A DNA stretch of 64,000 bases from NCBI GenBank assembly GCA_032821775.1, contig JAVLRN010000002.1, positions 4,278,001-4,342,000 of the forward strand. Direction: 5' to 3'. The DNA comes from Sanguinoderma infundibulare (taxonomy: Eukaryota; Basidiomycota; Agaricomycetes; Polyporales; Polyporaceae). A program made the position numbers and the translations under genes. Numbering within the stretch: position 1 is the first letter of the stretch; every line of letters begins with the position of its first letter. Positions 11,014-23,632 of this stretch are shown here, piece after piece. The notes beneath the pieces are model-generated. The model saw only the letters and a program-made list of their open reading frames with translations, made no database searches and was not told the DNA's origin.

Positions 11014-13889
11014 CGCGCGCATGATCTCATATACCTGTATCATGCTTTTCCCCAGACACTCGCCCGCGCGCTTCTGTTTTGATCCTTAATTCGATTGCTG
11101 TGGACCTAGTAGTGATAGTGTCAGAAAGTCTCAATAGAATTGGTAGTCCACGCGATGCTCATGAGATTGAACATACAATAAGCCCTGTTAAATCATTACA
11201 CAAAGAACAACCGCGCACAGGCGAGGACTCTGAAGAATCGGTTCTCGTCGATAGTGGAGCTGATGCTTCCGATTTATCCCAATATTGTTTACGACGCTGA
11301 CGCCGACCCTGAGCCTGTGCCTGACGCGGTCATGTCCAACATGGCTAAACAAAGCGTGTCGCGACCAGTAGTACATCAGAAATTTATTCCTACAAACAAA
11401 CGCGATATCACGCGTACCAAACGTGGAAGGTTCGAGGGTGTCTCTAGTAGCCATGCTACGAGAACCACGAAAAGCCCTTGTCGGACACTTTCGCGGGACA
11501 TAGACACAAGTAGCGCTCTCGCCACGCGTCTTGCAGCGTCCGCAGGGTCGGTGTAATGTGGTTCGTTGTTAGGAAACGAGCGAGCGCAGCATGGCGTTCG
11601 AGAAGCAATTGCATGAGACTGTCTCTTGTCCGAGAACGCAGGGAGCCTCAAAACCGAAGCTGAGCGAGCGGTTAACCTTGGCGGCGACATGTACCAATGC
11701 AGACGCGATACTCCATCTTCCCCGTTCGGTAGAAGCAAACCCCATGAGCCCGGGACCAACGACGGACTCTACCCACCCCTCAGGTGCCACAGTGCTCACC
11801 CTGTGGATAAAATATCAACCATTGGATCATCAGGCTGTTTTTGTGACACCTTCCTTTGGGTACTTTGTATTCAATCTCACGCGGAGAGCCACTTAGAGGG
11901 GAACATCCGCAAGATTTGTATGGGGAGAAGATCACTCTGAAGACCGCAGTCGCGAACAAGCAGGAAGGCACGCCCAAATGGGTCAGTCGTGAAGACTTCC
12001 CCATTCGGGCACCTAGAAATACCTAGCATCGGGGGTGACTCGACCACATGGTCGGGAGAGCTGACACCGAAGAGCTCAATTCCACGCGCGGAATAGAGTG
12101 AAGAGTCGGTATAGGAGACCCCTATCGTCGAACAAAGATGTAACTTACGATGGGCGGAGGACACTGACGGGCATTTGGCTATCGTAAGCGGAAACTGCAG
12201 GATCGTGTCAGTTCACGGATCCATCAATGTTAATTATCTTGGCTGTATTCGACAGCTCTGATGGATATTCGGGATTCGAAGCCAGGTAGCGGGAAACCTG
12301 GTACACGTACAGCAGCGAGTTAGCACCATGGTGTTCGCACATAGTAGAGCAGAAGGCATTGGGCACACCTAAACGATGGCTCATTCCGCAGCATTCAAAG
12401 TTGTGACCGATAATCGACCAAGACAGCATCGAGGGAGAGTGCATGATTAGGGTCGAGACAGGCAGGTGGTTTGGTTCCCAGACTCGGAGCGAGGACGGAA
12501 GGAAGCAGCTGGAGCGGGTCTCGGCGAAACCTTTCCACGGATTGGGCGCGCATGGCCGGACCGGAAGCCGATGACCCGACTGATGCCTGTCGAACGTTGC
12601 TCCTCGTTGCTTGCTCGTTGCTCTTGTCCATCTCCATTGCGAGGCCCGAGGGTCGAGCGTGCTCAATGTACCCTCAATCTCGCCGTTCGCTCGCTCTTTC
12701 ATGCTTGCTTTCAATGCATCAGTTATTCTCTCGGTAACACGTCAAGCAAAACAAGTTTCTCGCCTCGGAGTGCCACGACGATGAGGAGCCGTGACGACGC
12801 CATGCTCTGGTAAGCTCATTCTACATTATGCTCCGAGGGTCCTACGCATCTTAAGCTGCGAACCGCTAAGTGTACAGATCGTTCTGCAAAGCCATCGCCT
12901 TGCCCACCTTCTCAATTCTCCTCCCTGACCTTGTGGCATCTGGTATGCTTGATGGCAATGTTCAACCCTTGCTTGATCGTGTCAATTTATTGTCGACTAG
13001 GCTCTAGCCTCGCCAGGTCCCATTTTTTCTGCCGCTATGAACCAGGGTGCGCGTATTGGTTGTTTTGGTACGGAGCGTGAGTAGTCGCCTCTCATAGCAC
13101 GATGACTGTGCTTATTTGGTTTCCTCCTCCAGGGAGTGAGTTGACGCTTTTGCGGGGAGTACCCGACCAGCACTTCTTTCGTAGGTGGGTTGCAAGGCGA
13201 ATTGCTCCTGGAAGAACTCCCCCAGTCGATTCCTATCTTGCTATGTGACCGGGACTGTTGGAGGCACAGAAACCATATCAGGGCCACACGCGCATTACAA
13301 TAGACCGGAGTAAATCGACAATTGGTCCAGGTGAGCAGACGAGAGAACGCGGGGAGTTGGGATGTGTGCAAGGTGCGCCCTCCATCGTTCTGCGCACATA
13401 ATGTTTGATCAATCTGACAAATATTCTCCTATCCTTCCCCGGCCCGATAGGTCCAGCCTGAGTTTATTTTTGCGCGGCGTTTGCCTCTCCCAACAGAAGC
13501 TCGCTTTCCAGTATGATTCCGGCCGCTGTCTATGTACTCAGCCCATTCGGTTACCTTCAACGCATTTGCAAATCCATATCTACCTCAGGTGAGCTGGTCC
13601 GATCAATTTGTTGGCGCCATCTATATCACCGACGTGCGACTAGGATCCTGCTGCCTATCCCGTTTCAAACAAGGGCGGCACGCCCCCGCGCCACCATCTG
13701 CAATGACGCTTCGCCGTTCGGACCCGTGACGGCTCCTAGCCCACTGATAGTTGTCGGACTGCGGCCGAGGATGGGGCCGCTTTGCCTGAAAGGTGAGGTG
13801 GGGTCCGTGAGGCATGACCGTGGCACTTCATATATCCCAACGTTGGATTGACGGTCTGGTGTGCCTCTTAGCCTGCAGACCCTCGCTCC
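11014..13889. other. Gene-poor spacer (about 2.9 kb)
   Basis: Several open frames of 80-170 codons exist, the longest on the minus strand at 12208-12714, but none shows a known family or splice-consistent neighbours. No repeat, RNA gene or transposon terminus was recognised. A lineage-specific gene cannot be excluded. Confidence 0.35.
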
Positions 13890-15807
13890 ATGCTTCAACA
13901 CGCTCGGGCTGAACATATCGGGTCGTTGAAGAGGCCCGAAGCTCTCTTGAGCAAGCGCGCTACCTTCGAATCCGGCAAGTGCTCTGCGGCTGAGCTTCGT
14001 GCCTTCGAGGATGAGTGCATCACGGAGATAGTCAAGCTGCAGCTCGACCTTGGATTCCCCGTCGTGACCGACGGAGAGTTTCGAAGGTGAATAATCCCCT
14101 CAGAATGCTGCAAGGAGAGCTGACATTCGTCGCATGCAGGGGCCTGTTCTATGAAGGCGTGTTTGATAAACTGGGCGGTCTGAAAGAGATTGAGCAGCGT
14201 AAGTTGGAATTCCTTGGTGTCCTGTCGGATGCACTAACGCGATGACGTGTAGCGCCGGAACATTACTTTCAGGTAGAGCATTTTCTGTCGTTCGGCTTCT
14301 CGGCCTTTGCGCTCTGACGTCAACCTCGACAGACGTTCAATTTCGTCAGAACTTTGCCTTCTACGTTGATATCTGTGGTGAGCCTTCGTTTGCTTCACGC
14401 CACCAGTTGAAAGACCGGCCGAGCTGACGTTCATGAATGTAGGGAAGATTGCGGAGGGACGTCCCCCTGTACGCGGATGACTTCGACTTTTTGCAGAGTA
14501 TATGTGGCCCCAAGGTGTTCAGTCCAGCGATTGCTTTGCAAAAAAGGAACTAACGTGACAGATCCAGGACGTAGCGAAGCTGAAGGTGACGATGGGCGCG
14601 CCGGAATGGCTGCATTTTCGTCACGGGCCATACACGTACGAGCCCTCTGCGTACTCAAACGATGGTGGGCGGACCGCTATTTCCGTCAGCCCGACCTCCG
14701 AAGCTGACAAGGCGTTCAGTCGAGTATTTTTTAGACGTGGCGCGGGTCTACAGAGAGAAGAGATTCAAGACCTATATACGCACGGCTGTCGTACGTCGGC
14801 CCGGCTCACGAGTGTGACTTTCTAAAACATGGTCATTCAGGGAGAATCCAGATTGACGATCCTATTTTGTGCTGTTTCTGCGACACTTCATATAGGGAGC
14901 GCATGATACAAGCTGGCGTTGACCCAAGCCAGCTGCTCAACACGTACATCGCGCTCTACAACGACTGCCTGCGTGGCAAGCCCGAAGACTTGGTCGCGGG
15001 ACTTCACCTTTGTCGCGGCAACGTAAAGGTGCGCTTGGGTTGTCGGTTTCTCCATGCGCAACGGTCGCTTATTCGGCCTTTGACAAGCCCGATGGTACCT
15101 CGTTCGCGCAAGGGGCGTACGACTGGATCGCCGAGAAGTTGTTTACCGGCTCGGATTTCGACTGCTTTTACGTATGTTTCTCGGCCCTTTGTATTGCTGT
15201 GCGCTCACTGATGATTATCTCAGTTCGAATACGACACAGATAAAGCAGGGAGCTTCGAGCCCCTCCGACATCTCCCGCGGAGTAAAAGGCTTGTTCTTGG
15301 CCTGGTCTCAACCAAGACGGCAGAGGTAACTTCCAAACGCCCTGACGACTTATCAATCACTTACAATCCTGGACGTACCCAGCTCGAAGATCGGACGGCC
15401 CTACGCGAGCGCATCATGCAGGCCGCAGATGTCATAGTGCACGGAGAGGACCCGCGACCGGTGAAGGAGGCGTTAGCACAGTACGTACACGGGCCCACGG
15501 CACATTCCCATCTCCACCGCGCGCCCATTGGGCGGTCGGCTTCGAACGTTTCTGATGTTTTGCCGCTTGTGGCATTCTCGCGCGCGCGACAGGCTCTCCA
15601 TTAGCCCGCAATGCGGCTTCGCATCCGAAGCGCGGGGGTTCGCTTGGGTCACTCGCGAGGTGCGTGTCTTTCGAGTTAGGTTGGGACACAGTGGGTCTTG
15701 CTTCATGACGTGGTCTCACTGCTCTTCTCGGCTGGGTAGGACATGGTGAAGAAGCTCGAGCTAGTCAGGGACGTGGCGCGCGAGGTGTGGGGAGACTTGG
15801 ACGCTTG
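13890..15807 (+). CDS. MetE-like (cobalamin-independent methionine synthase C-terminal domain) protein, with a frame lesion
   Basis: Family of the UROD/MetE-like barrel, related to the zinc-dependent methyltransferase domain of cobalamin-independent methionine synthase but alone and about 390 residues. Blocks in order: RAEHIGSLKRPEALL, LGFPVVTDGEFRR joined across an intron to GLFYEGVFDKLGG, PPEHYFQ, YADDFDFLQ, DVAKLKVTMGAPEWLHFRHG, EYFLDVARVYRE, EEIQDLYTHGC, RIQIDDPILCCFCD, GLHLCRGN, FEYDTDKAGSFEPLRHLP, LGLVSTKTAELEDR, and SISPQCGFASE near the C-terminus. The His in GLHLCRGN and Cys in QCGF fit the zinc-ligand region of the family. Between VARVYRE and EEIQDLY the frame shifts by two nt (about 14752-14758). 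The methyl donor and acceptor of such stand-alone fungal proteins are not known to me. Confidence 0.7.
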
Positions 15808-17668
15808 AGCTTGTCGCTTTGCATACTAGCGTGCCACCCATCCGCCCGCTCGCGTAAATAACGCGGCCACTGCTGACTTATTGGTGAGTCAAGCTGGATC
15901 AATCCTCCCAGTATCTCAGCGTACCCGCGACTCCTTCAAACGTCCGAGCTGACGTACCTGACCGCTACGCGACAGGTCCCTCGTTGCGTTCGGATATGCT
16001 TGCCTATATGGGGCCCGCGCCCTCGGTAATACGGCTCGCGTTGCGATGTTTACCCCCCGAATTTACGCTTTTGTGTTTTGTCTTGCGGTGCTAACGCTAT
16101 CAGTTTGATGGTCTTTGGCTGCCGCATGGCCACCGTCCGTGATATGATGGCATATGCTCTCAGCCGAACGGGCCTGCATCCGTTGTATCCCGGGAGTTGG
16201 ATCAAGACAGCATGCATGGGTCTCTCCCCATTCAAAAACTTTTGCGGTTAGCGCGCTCGCGCATCCTGTTGGTGCAGCGCGCACGGACCCGGGCCATCGC
16301 GTTGGGCCCCAAGCCGTCAGCTCCCTGAACGGCACACCTCAAGGCTCAAACGGCGAATACGAACCCAATCGCAGCGACCCGTCCCACCGGAACCACCCTG
16401 ACGTCTTGCTCATGCGCAGCCGTTCCAGCAGGGAACGTCCCGAACTTACACAGGCTCTTCTCGGCAGGGCCGCTGAGGACGCCGGCGAGGGTCATCCTCC
16501 AACTTGAACAAGCGACCGCACTGACCCTCAAGCAGGAACTCATGATCATGGATCAGGAACGAACCATCAAGGTTCCGACGCGATACCGACCTCGAAAGCC
16601 TCGCCCCCTTGTGCGCATATGTGTGCGCACATGTGTTACAGTATAAAGTCTAACGGATGCCGGGACCTTGGCCTTTTGAAGCTTCACCCTCATAATCGAG
16701 GGTGCGGTGGGGGATTGACCTGACGCGGACGCATGATGCATGACCCTGCACCGCATGCCCTCCGCGCGTTTCCACCGTAACGGCGTCGAGCCGACTCAAC
16801 AGGCTGGACGGCCCCGCGGCCGGTGGCCGTCGTCAGCAGATTCGGACGGCGAATTCGACAGACGGTGGAAGACGGCGATTGGAGGGGAGAACTCGGTCCT
16901 GTGGAGTGGTCCAGACAAACGCGCGCGTTTGAACCTTCGAACGGTTGGGGACATCTCTATGGTGGTGCTGGGGCCCGGGGAGCTGTTTATGATACATAGG
17001 GACTCGGGAGATGGGGTGCCGAGCCGAATGACCGGACGCTCGCACACGCGAAGGCCGCGGGGCACGTACGTGGACAATCGAGATGGGGGGCCGAATTTTA
17101 CATAAAGATGACGATGGCGCTCGAGAGGACCAGCACTCGATGACGGTCTATTTGGTGTGATGGTACAAGGGTGTGGGTATTATGGAGGGGCGTATGGGAT
17201 ACAATGTCTACATGGAACGGACGTGTCGTTAGGTGTCGTAACAGTACAGGCAGAGGTGGAGACGGACTGAGACTATAGAGGTACAAACAGTGGACGGTGT
17301 AGATGGCGATGATGCAACACAACACTGTCCCAAGCGAAATCATCGCGCGCAGTATGAGGTGAGAGACGAGAGACTGGAACCGAAAAGCAAGGAGTGGAGG
17401 TGTGATGTGGTGCAGAACGATGCAAAAAGGAGGGTGTGACTTGTGCTGGATGCGAGTAGAGCGGAAAACGAACATGGAGAGCATGCGATCACAGAAGACC
17501 GACGCCACAACGGCATCGCTGTAAGAAACAGGGGCATCCGTAAGCTTGGCTTCGCGGCGCTGTCAATGCGCCCGTCACGTCAGTGCGCTCGTGGCAAGGC
17601 AGTGGGGCGGAAGACCACTCACCATTACAGCGCCAGCTCATCTCCAGGCAAAAGGAATCTTCCCTCGT
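15808..17668. other. Gene-poor spacer
   Basis: Open frames around 16154-16507 and 16740-17105 have no recognised domain. The minus frame at about 16796-17077 is Pro/Ser/Arg-rich but opens with TTG, not ATG. No repeat or RNA gene was recognised. Confidence 0.35.
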
Positions 17669-19296
17669 TCACGCCCTTTGGGATGGCATGTGAGCAGGGC
17701 CCGCGACGGTATGTCTGCGACGTAACCGCTTACCCTGGCCACTGGAAGCACGCGAGTCCACGGAACCAGAGCCACGGCTGAATATCCGCGCGAAGAAGGG
17801 CCTTTTCGGGCTGTCGGTTGGCGACACGGGCGAACGCTGCGACCTGGACGACTTGGGCGTCGAAGTGGTGTACACCGTGGCGGCGTTCGGTACCTGTGTG
17901 ACGAGGTGGGCAAGTGAAGAGACGAGTTCGGTCAGCGTCCATCCAATCTCCGTGAAAGGCCAACCAATGAAAGACATGCGGTGGACGGCGATCGTGATAG
18001 GACAGACCGATCGCGCAGCGCGCAGTGAACCCTTGGCCCACGTTGGGAGATCTGGAAAGATGGAGCACTCACGATGATCTGGACCTTCTGACCTGGGGAC
18101 GGGAGGACGTAGTAGGTGCTGCCGGAGGTATCGCTCGAGGTGTCGCTCGGACTGAGGGAGGGCGTGGGTGATCGCGTGCGCATCCGGTCACGAGAAGAGG
18201 TCGGGACATGGGTCCGTCCTCGACTCGGCAGGTGTTCTGTCGTGGATTGGGAACGCTGGCGCGACCGATGTGAGGAGCCGGAACCGTTCGCGGATGGGAA
18301 GGGAGTGCTCCCAGCGTGGGCTTGAGGGGAATACTGGGTTGGATGGGGTAATGGATCGGACCGACTATACGCTATTCCTGGCGCGCCCGGTGTGCGGCGG
18401 CGACCATGTGAGGAGGGAGAGTAAATAATAGCCGGGGGTTGGTAGTTAGACCGACCGCCGTGCCTTCCTGAAGGCGCGTAGACGATCGCGGGAGGAGAGT
18501 ATTGATAAGGGAGTCCAGACTGGACCCTGGACGGAGCCATGCCGGGCTGTTCATAGAACCGCGAGCCGCCATTATGGGACCCGGCCGGGGGGTGTGATCG
18601 TGTCTGGGTGATGGTAGCCGGCGAAGGCGCGACTGGAATGGGCTGGGACTGGGACGGGGCATGGCGGGGCGTGGGTGCGTAAACGCTTCGATTGGATGTG
18701 TGGAGGGGATCCGCGAGGGGAGGAACTCTATCGTGGATCAAGGGTTGGTGGGGAAAGCTAGCCTGCGCCGGGTTAGACGCCGCAGCCATGCGCTGAGAAT
18801 CATCGGGCTGCCGCGACGGCAGGATTCGTATGTTCTCTGGCGAGCGCGGAGGAGTGACGAGAGGCTGACCTGAAGGGCCTGAGGGCCCGTAGAGCGAACC
18901 TGAGGCAGAGGCATAGGATAATGACTGGGCCTGGCGAGGGACCGGTGGGGGAGGATGTGCGAGCGATCCCGATCGAGATCGGGTGTGGCGGGAGGAGTGA
19001 TGCGCAGAGGGACCGCTCCTGGTGTTACTGTACGCAGAGCGATCACGAGAGATGGGGACGTCTGGCCGGCCATCGTCATAGCGAAGGAGCATGCGCGGCG
19101 GGAGGGAGTGCGAGCTGGACGCGTCAGACTCGCTGGGGCCATAGCTTGGCGCGTCTTCGTCGCTGAGGACGGATGGCGGGGATGACGGGGAAGCGAAGCT
19201 GAGGCCGCGAGAGTGGATGCTGACCCAGTTCTGAGTGCGCTCCCGAGCAGTCAGGAATTCATGGATGGCCTCGGGGTCGGTGGCGTACTCAGTCAT
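17669..19296 (-). CDS. Ser/Pro-rich low-complexity protein, function unknown
   Basis: Two-exon model. Exon 1 (19296-18073) starts MTEYATDPEAIHEFLTARER, then about 330 residues rich in Ser, Pro, Arg and Tyr with internal pseudo-repeats such as PPAIVYAPSGRHGG and PPAIIYSPSSHGRR, ending TYYVLPSPGQKVQII. Intron 18072-17894 is 179 nt, longer than most here. Exon 2 (17893-17669) reads VPNAATVYTTSTPKSSRS then KRPFFARIFSRG and a basic tail. From memory, basidiomycete proteins of this layout share the YYVLPSPGQKV segment and the Arg/Phe-rich tail; no function is established that I know. Mostly disordered by composition. No signal peptide or membrane segment. Confidence 0.65.
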
Positions 19297-20374
19297 GGTG
19301 GGCCCGAGCACGGAGGAGAGAGGACAAAGCAGGGACGGTACGGTGAGAGCTCGAACAAAAGGGTAGAACGCCGAGGGCGATAAAGATACTTATACCGTCC
19401 GGGTGGGACATCCGACCCACGGCGGCGGAAGGAAGCCAACTCTGCTGAGCGGGCATTATTGAGCTCATCTCCCCACTTATCGAAATGAAACCCACTGGCC
19501 AGATACCCACCAATTGCCATCTTCAGGTTATCGTCAGAAACGTGTCCCCGGCGAGGCACTCGCGGATGCAAACGATTATCTCAAATCGGCTAGATCAGAC
19601 TCTTGCCCAGCCACAGCCCTCGCCCGTATCCGAGCGCCGTCTCGATATCCGCCAGTGTCCCCCAACTCCGCCCCCTCCCCCGCCTCTTCTCTCGCTCCCA
19701 TTATCATCGCCCAAGTCCCAGAAACGCTGCTTTTAGCATATCAGGAAATCCATTGCTACCGCACCGCCCAAACCACCTGCAGCCCTTGCAACCGCGGCCA
19801 CTGCAGTCATCGCTCCGCTGCGCCGCGCACAATCGCTCCCGAACGAACCCGTCCATGCTGCCGTCCTAGTAGCAAGATGTATTCGAGACGCTGCGCCAAC
19901 GCTTCTAGGCGTCCCGATTTCTCATGATCGGAGAATCTTGGAATCGCATGATCAGTCCCAAGCTCCCGTGCCTGCAAGACGCCCACTGGCACCCACTAGG
20001 ACATTCGATAATGCGCTGGCGAGTGCCACTTGGAACCAGTGTACATACCACTGCGTTCTCGATGTCGCCTCGACCTTGTCGATGAATTTTTGACCGATTT
20101 CAAGGACGCACGAGCGAGCGGCGACAACTCTGGTAACTCTGAAATTTTACCGAACTCGTTCATCATGAGAGTTATCTGACTCACATCACCTGCAGGCTTT
20201 CATTTGACACGCCCGTGGTCATAAAACTCGGGCCTGCCTGCGAGATGCTCGCGCGCCTGTCCGGTTGTCTCCTCAGCGCGTGCCGGCCTGCGTAGGTAGG
20301 TAGGCCAATAACCTTTCCGACGTCGTCTGCCGGCCTCGTGTTCTATCTGACCGCTTCTCCGCCCCGCTGTCCCA
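19297..20374. other. Spacer upstream of the Ser/Pro-rich gene
   Basis: No supported gene. The plus strand around 19600-19750 is pyrimidine- and proline-codon-rich, probably promoter/leader-like sequence and not coding. Confidence 0.35.
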
Positions 20375-20975
20375 ATGGCCTCTGGAGCACCGTATACGCA
20401 TCCCGACGTTTCGACGTCACGCCTATCTACGCCACACGTCTCAACTACACGTCTCAACGCATCTGACGTCCAGTCTCGCAAACTGTACATGACGGTAGAC
20501 CTTGCGCACGGATCTGTAAGCTCCCCATCAGCCTTGGTTGTTTAGTTGCTGTTTCGAAGTAGGCAGCACTCATCTGCCATGGAATACCGTTTGCAGACGT
20601 CCTGCTCGACATCAGCACATCCTCGAGCTACTTCTACCTTTCCCGTCTTTTAGGTTCACACACCTCGGCATGTGATGGTCTATGGTTCTCATTCGCCGCT
20701 TCCTGAGGTAAATGACGGCGGCGATGACACGCACTGCCTCCAGGCCCAACACTTCCCTCTAGAGGGTACCGTAAGTCTCCCACACATACGATCAACCTCT
20801 CTCTTTCAGTCTCATACGCTCTCTTCTATCCCTACAGGATCTCAAGGACACGACCACAGCGCGATGCACCTGCGATATGAACAGATGCGGAAGCGCCGAA
20901 TACCGAAAACAATCCACCTTCGCGCTGCGGTGCGCATGCCACGCCTCCATTTCGGTAATGAAGACTGGGTCTTGA
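20375..20975 (+). CDS. Possible small cysteine-containing protein (weak model)
   Basis: Spliced model: MASGAPYTHPDVSTSRLSTP to VDLAHGS, a GTAAGC intron ending TTTTAG near 20653, then VHTPRHVMVYGSHSPLPE through FPLEGT, a strong GTAAGT intron (from about 20770) ending CCCTACAG, and DLKDTTTARCTCDMNRC with a second RCACH, stopping at TGA 20973-20975. Splice motifs are good and frame is kept, but no family is recognised. The CTC and CAC pairs could form a small metal knuckle; this is speculative. Confidence 0.3.
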
Positions 20976-22457
20976 CTATCCCCCGATGTTCTCCGGTTCC
21001 TGAACTGCGGAAGCAAAGTTACTGTCTCGCATTCGTCAACCTTGATATACCCCGCTTGTCGTAAGTCATGTCCAAGTCTATTTTGCTCGCCCTACGGCCT
21101 CACAGGGTGCTCCTTACGACGGCGACATTTCTTGCTCCGTTCACCATCGTGCCTAGCTGTCGTCGGCGTCGGCGGCGAAGTCTCTAACCGATCGTTACCC
21201 ACGGCGCTCAGCGGAGTACAGTGACGTTCCTCGCTGTCGCTGCGACGTTGCCTCGTTTTTCATTCCCCAGAGTTCGCGAACTCAATGCGCCACGTGTGCG
21301 CTGTCACTCTCCCCGCGTCCACGCTCTCGGTTTGGCTCCGCCGAGTCCACGCACGCTGGGCTGAACCTTGCGTTCGTTCAGCCCGTGGACTTCCAGTGCT
21401 TTGCGACGTCCCTCCCACTCACCTAACCCCCACCTCCTTCCTTCCGCTCCCCTCGTACGTTGACGCATCCATCCTGCAATGCTGTATCAGATGCCGTCCA
21501 CCCTTCCCTTCCCGACTTCCCCCGACCGGTCGGGACTATGACTCTAGGCCTCCCGTCGTCATTGACACGGTCCCTGGCCCGCGCTTCCTGAGGCTTCTCG
21601 CGCCTTCGTGTCGCTGACTTTGTCGCTGGAGAAGGTACCTGGTCCGCGGTCATTGGGCCCTCGTCCAATGGTGTCGGATGTCCTAAAGCCCCCGTTGGTT
21701 GGTGTATGGTTGAGACCGCCCGCATGTGCCCCACTCGGGTCGAGCTCCCCGCCGTTCTCTCGTACGCTTGGTAATCGGTGCCTTGTCCGAGGCCATGGTC
21801 GTGTCGCGTGAGGGAAGGTGCCTTCCAATCTCCTTGAGGAATGTGGTCGACGGTACCGACGTTGCTTTCCTCTTGCCTCCTAGGAGTATGGGCTTGGCAC
21901 TCAATCCCTGATGGATACGGGAGTACTTGCATCGAGACATATAGGCGGTGAGTAGCTATCCGTGGACGATGTAAACGTCATGGAATTGATATATGTTGAC
22001 AGTGTAGACCAAGCTCGTCCAAGGACTTCGGTGAGTAGACCGTCTATCCACGAAATCCCCCCCTTATCGACGTAGGACATCGTGACCTGACCTCGTTTCA
22101 AATAGCGTTTACCCCGACAACACGCGAAGTCTATATCCATTTTCGTACGTCTGCTTCTTGCACTCTGCACGTTGAACTATGAACAGAAGGAGATGGTGGA
22201 TCATCAGTCTAAGCCTCTGCGCTCAGCTGATGTGCGCGTGTCCGAGACTGTGTCGTCAGCTGGTGGCCACCTACCTTCTCCGAAAGGTTCGTCTCAGTCC
22301 CTGGCGAGACAACTCTGCTGACGGCCCTCAACAGAGTAACCAACGAGCCGAAGCCGCATGGAATGGGGGAGGCGATTTCCACGTCTCCCCCAGGCGCCTA
22401 AAAAGCGTTCAGTATATTATGACGTCATCGCAAGCTCGTCGTGTCCTCCACCCTCGA
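20976..22457. other. Gene-poor spacer
   Basis: A minus-strand frame of about 169 codons (21932-21423) and shorter frames exist, without recognised domains. Nothing else can be supported. Confidence 0.35.
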
Positions 22458-22575
22458 CGAAGCAGTATACAGATGGCGATCGGATATGCGATATATACTA
22501 GTACAGCACAGCGCAATAATTGTTCTGTGCTGTACTTGTATATCTCGCATATCTGATCCAATCTGTACTGCTTCG
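22458..22575. repeat. 118-nt imperfect inverted repeat (hairpin)
   Basis: Left arm 22458-22511 and right arm 22525-22575 are near-complementary over their whole length (only a few mismatches and three unpaired bases), with a 13-nt loop CGCAATAATTGTT. The stem next to the loop, ACAGCACAG/CTGTGCTGT, is perfect. CCCTCGA occurs directly left of the stem (22451-22457) and again at 22584-22590. A foldback/MITE-like element or a hairpin small-RNA precursor are both possible. Confidence 0.8.
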
Positions 22576-22734
22576 TTGATCTTCCCTCGAATCCCCGCTA
22601 CCACCAGAGCTCGCCATGGACCCTGGCCCTATGTACTCGGCCGGCTCAACTGGCATGCACCCCCTTGCACACTCTCCCCATCAAGCTGCGTGTGATGAGG
22701 TTCCCCGAACTTGAAGCGTACGCCAAGTGAGAGT

Positions 22735-23632
22735 ACCCAAGATAAGAGAACCTACACGAGTGGTCGTGGATGACGTTGACAGGCTAGTTCGCGCGGCGGA
22801 GAAAATCAAGAAACTATGCAACGAAGCGGGCATCTTGATACTTGCTGTTCATCTGTGAGTTTTTTCTGTAATCTTTGCAAATCCGCTGAAGAAGACCTGA
22901 AATTCGAAGCCGGGCCTGCAGTTTTGACAAGTTGACAGGGTATACAAGATCGAAAAGAAGAATCGCCGGTTTCGTGGCTCAAAGTGCTGAAGGTGAGTGC
23001 CATAGTCACAATCCGATCCACAGCCCACTAACATTAAGCGTTCTTAGACCTTAAGGTAGGGCTTCTCGCGAGTGGGCTTAACGGACGACGTGTCCACAGA
23101 GCGACTATGATGTCATCGCGCGCGACCCGCGGCGACTCGCGGACGAAGCGGCAGCTCAGGACCCTCCGATCTCCATGTATGTATGCGCCTGACTTCGCAC
23201 ACAATTTGGACGCCAGTACGGACGTATTCGTAGAGCGTACGAGCTATGGGCCTGGGGCGTGCGTTTTCGTCCTCGCAGCCCTTCGTTCGGATGGTGATCC
23301 CCAATCGATGAGCTTCGTAGGAATGCATGGCCTATCATCTCTGCAAGCGCGTTGACAGGCTCGACTTCTGGCTATGCTTCGACACGTTCCAACTTCCAGA
23401 TATCCGGTGCGTTGCCTGAAGTTGACGCTTATCCGGAGTGTTCGGGTCGGCTTACTGTACTGTATGTGCACTGCATCGCTCCACCCCGCTAGGTCGCCGA
23501 CCCCATGGACGCCAACGGTCTCCTGCAACATCCATTTCCCAGGTCGGCGCTGACGGAGCTAACATCCACGCCTAAGGTCCTTGTGACCGCGATACCGCCA
23601 GAAGATTTCATTTCCAACGTCGCACCAGGTAA
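22735..23632 (+). CDS. Possible multi-exon gene, unrecognised family (weak model)
   Basis: Short coding-like pieces lie between plausible splice sites on the plus strand: EPTRVVVDDVDRLVRAAEKI followed by KKLCNEAGILILAVHL (to about 22855, then GTGAGT), GIQDRKEESPVSWLKVLK (about 22937-22992, then GTGAGT), SDYDVIARDPRRLADEAAAQ (from about 23102), LDFWLCFDTFQLPDIR (about 23359-23406) and VLVTAIPPEDFISNVAP (about 23578-23628). Several are amphipathic-helix-like. No family is recognised and the order of exons is a guess; start and stop are unknown. Confidence 0.3.

Noticed and set aside
12208..12714. Minus-strand frame of about 168 codons in the 11-13.9 kb spacer
   Set aside because: Contains several Cys but no recognised pattern and no convincing neighbours.
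16796..17077. Minus-strand frame of about 93 codons, Pro/Ser/Arg-rich
   Set aside because: Starts at TTG and not ATG, with no family or splice support.
21423..21932. Minus-strand frame of about 169 codons
   Set aside because: No conserved motif, signal peptide or splice-consistent extension; could be chance.
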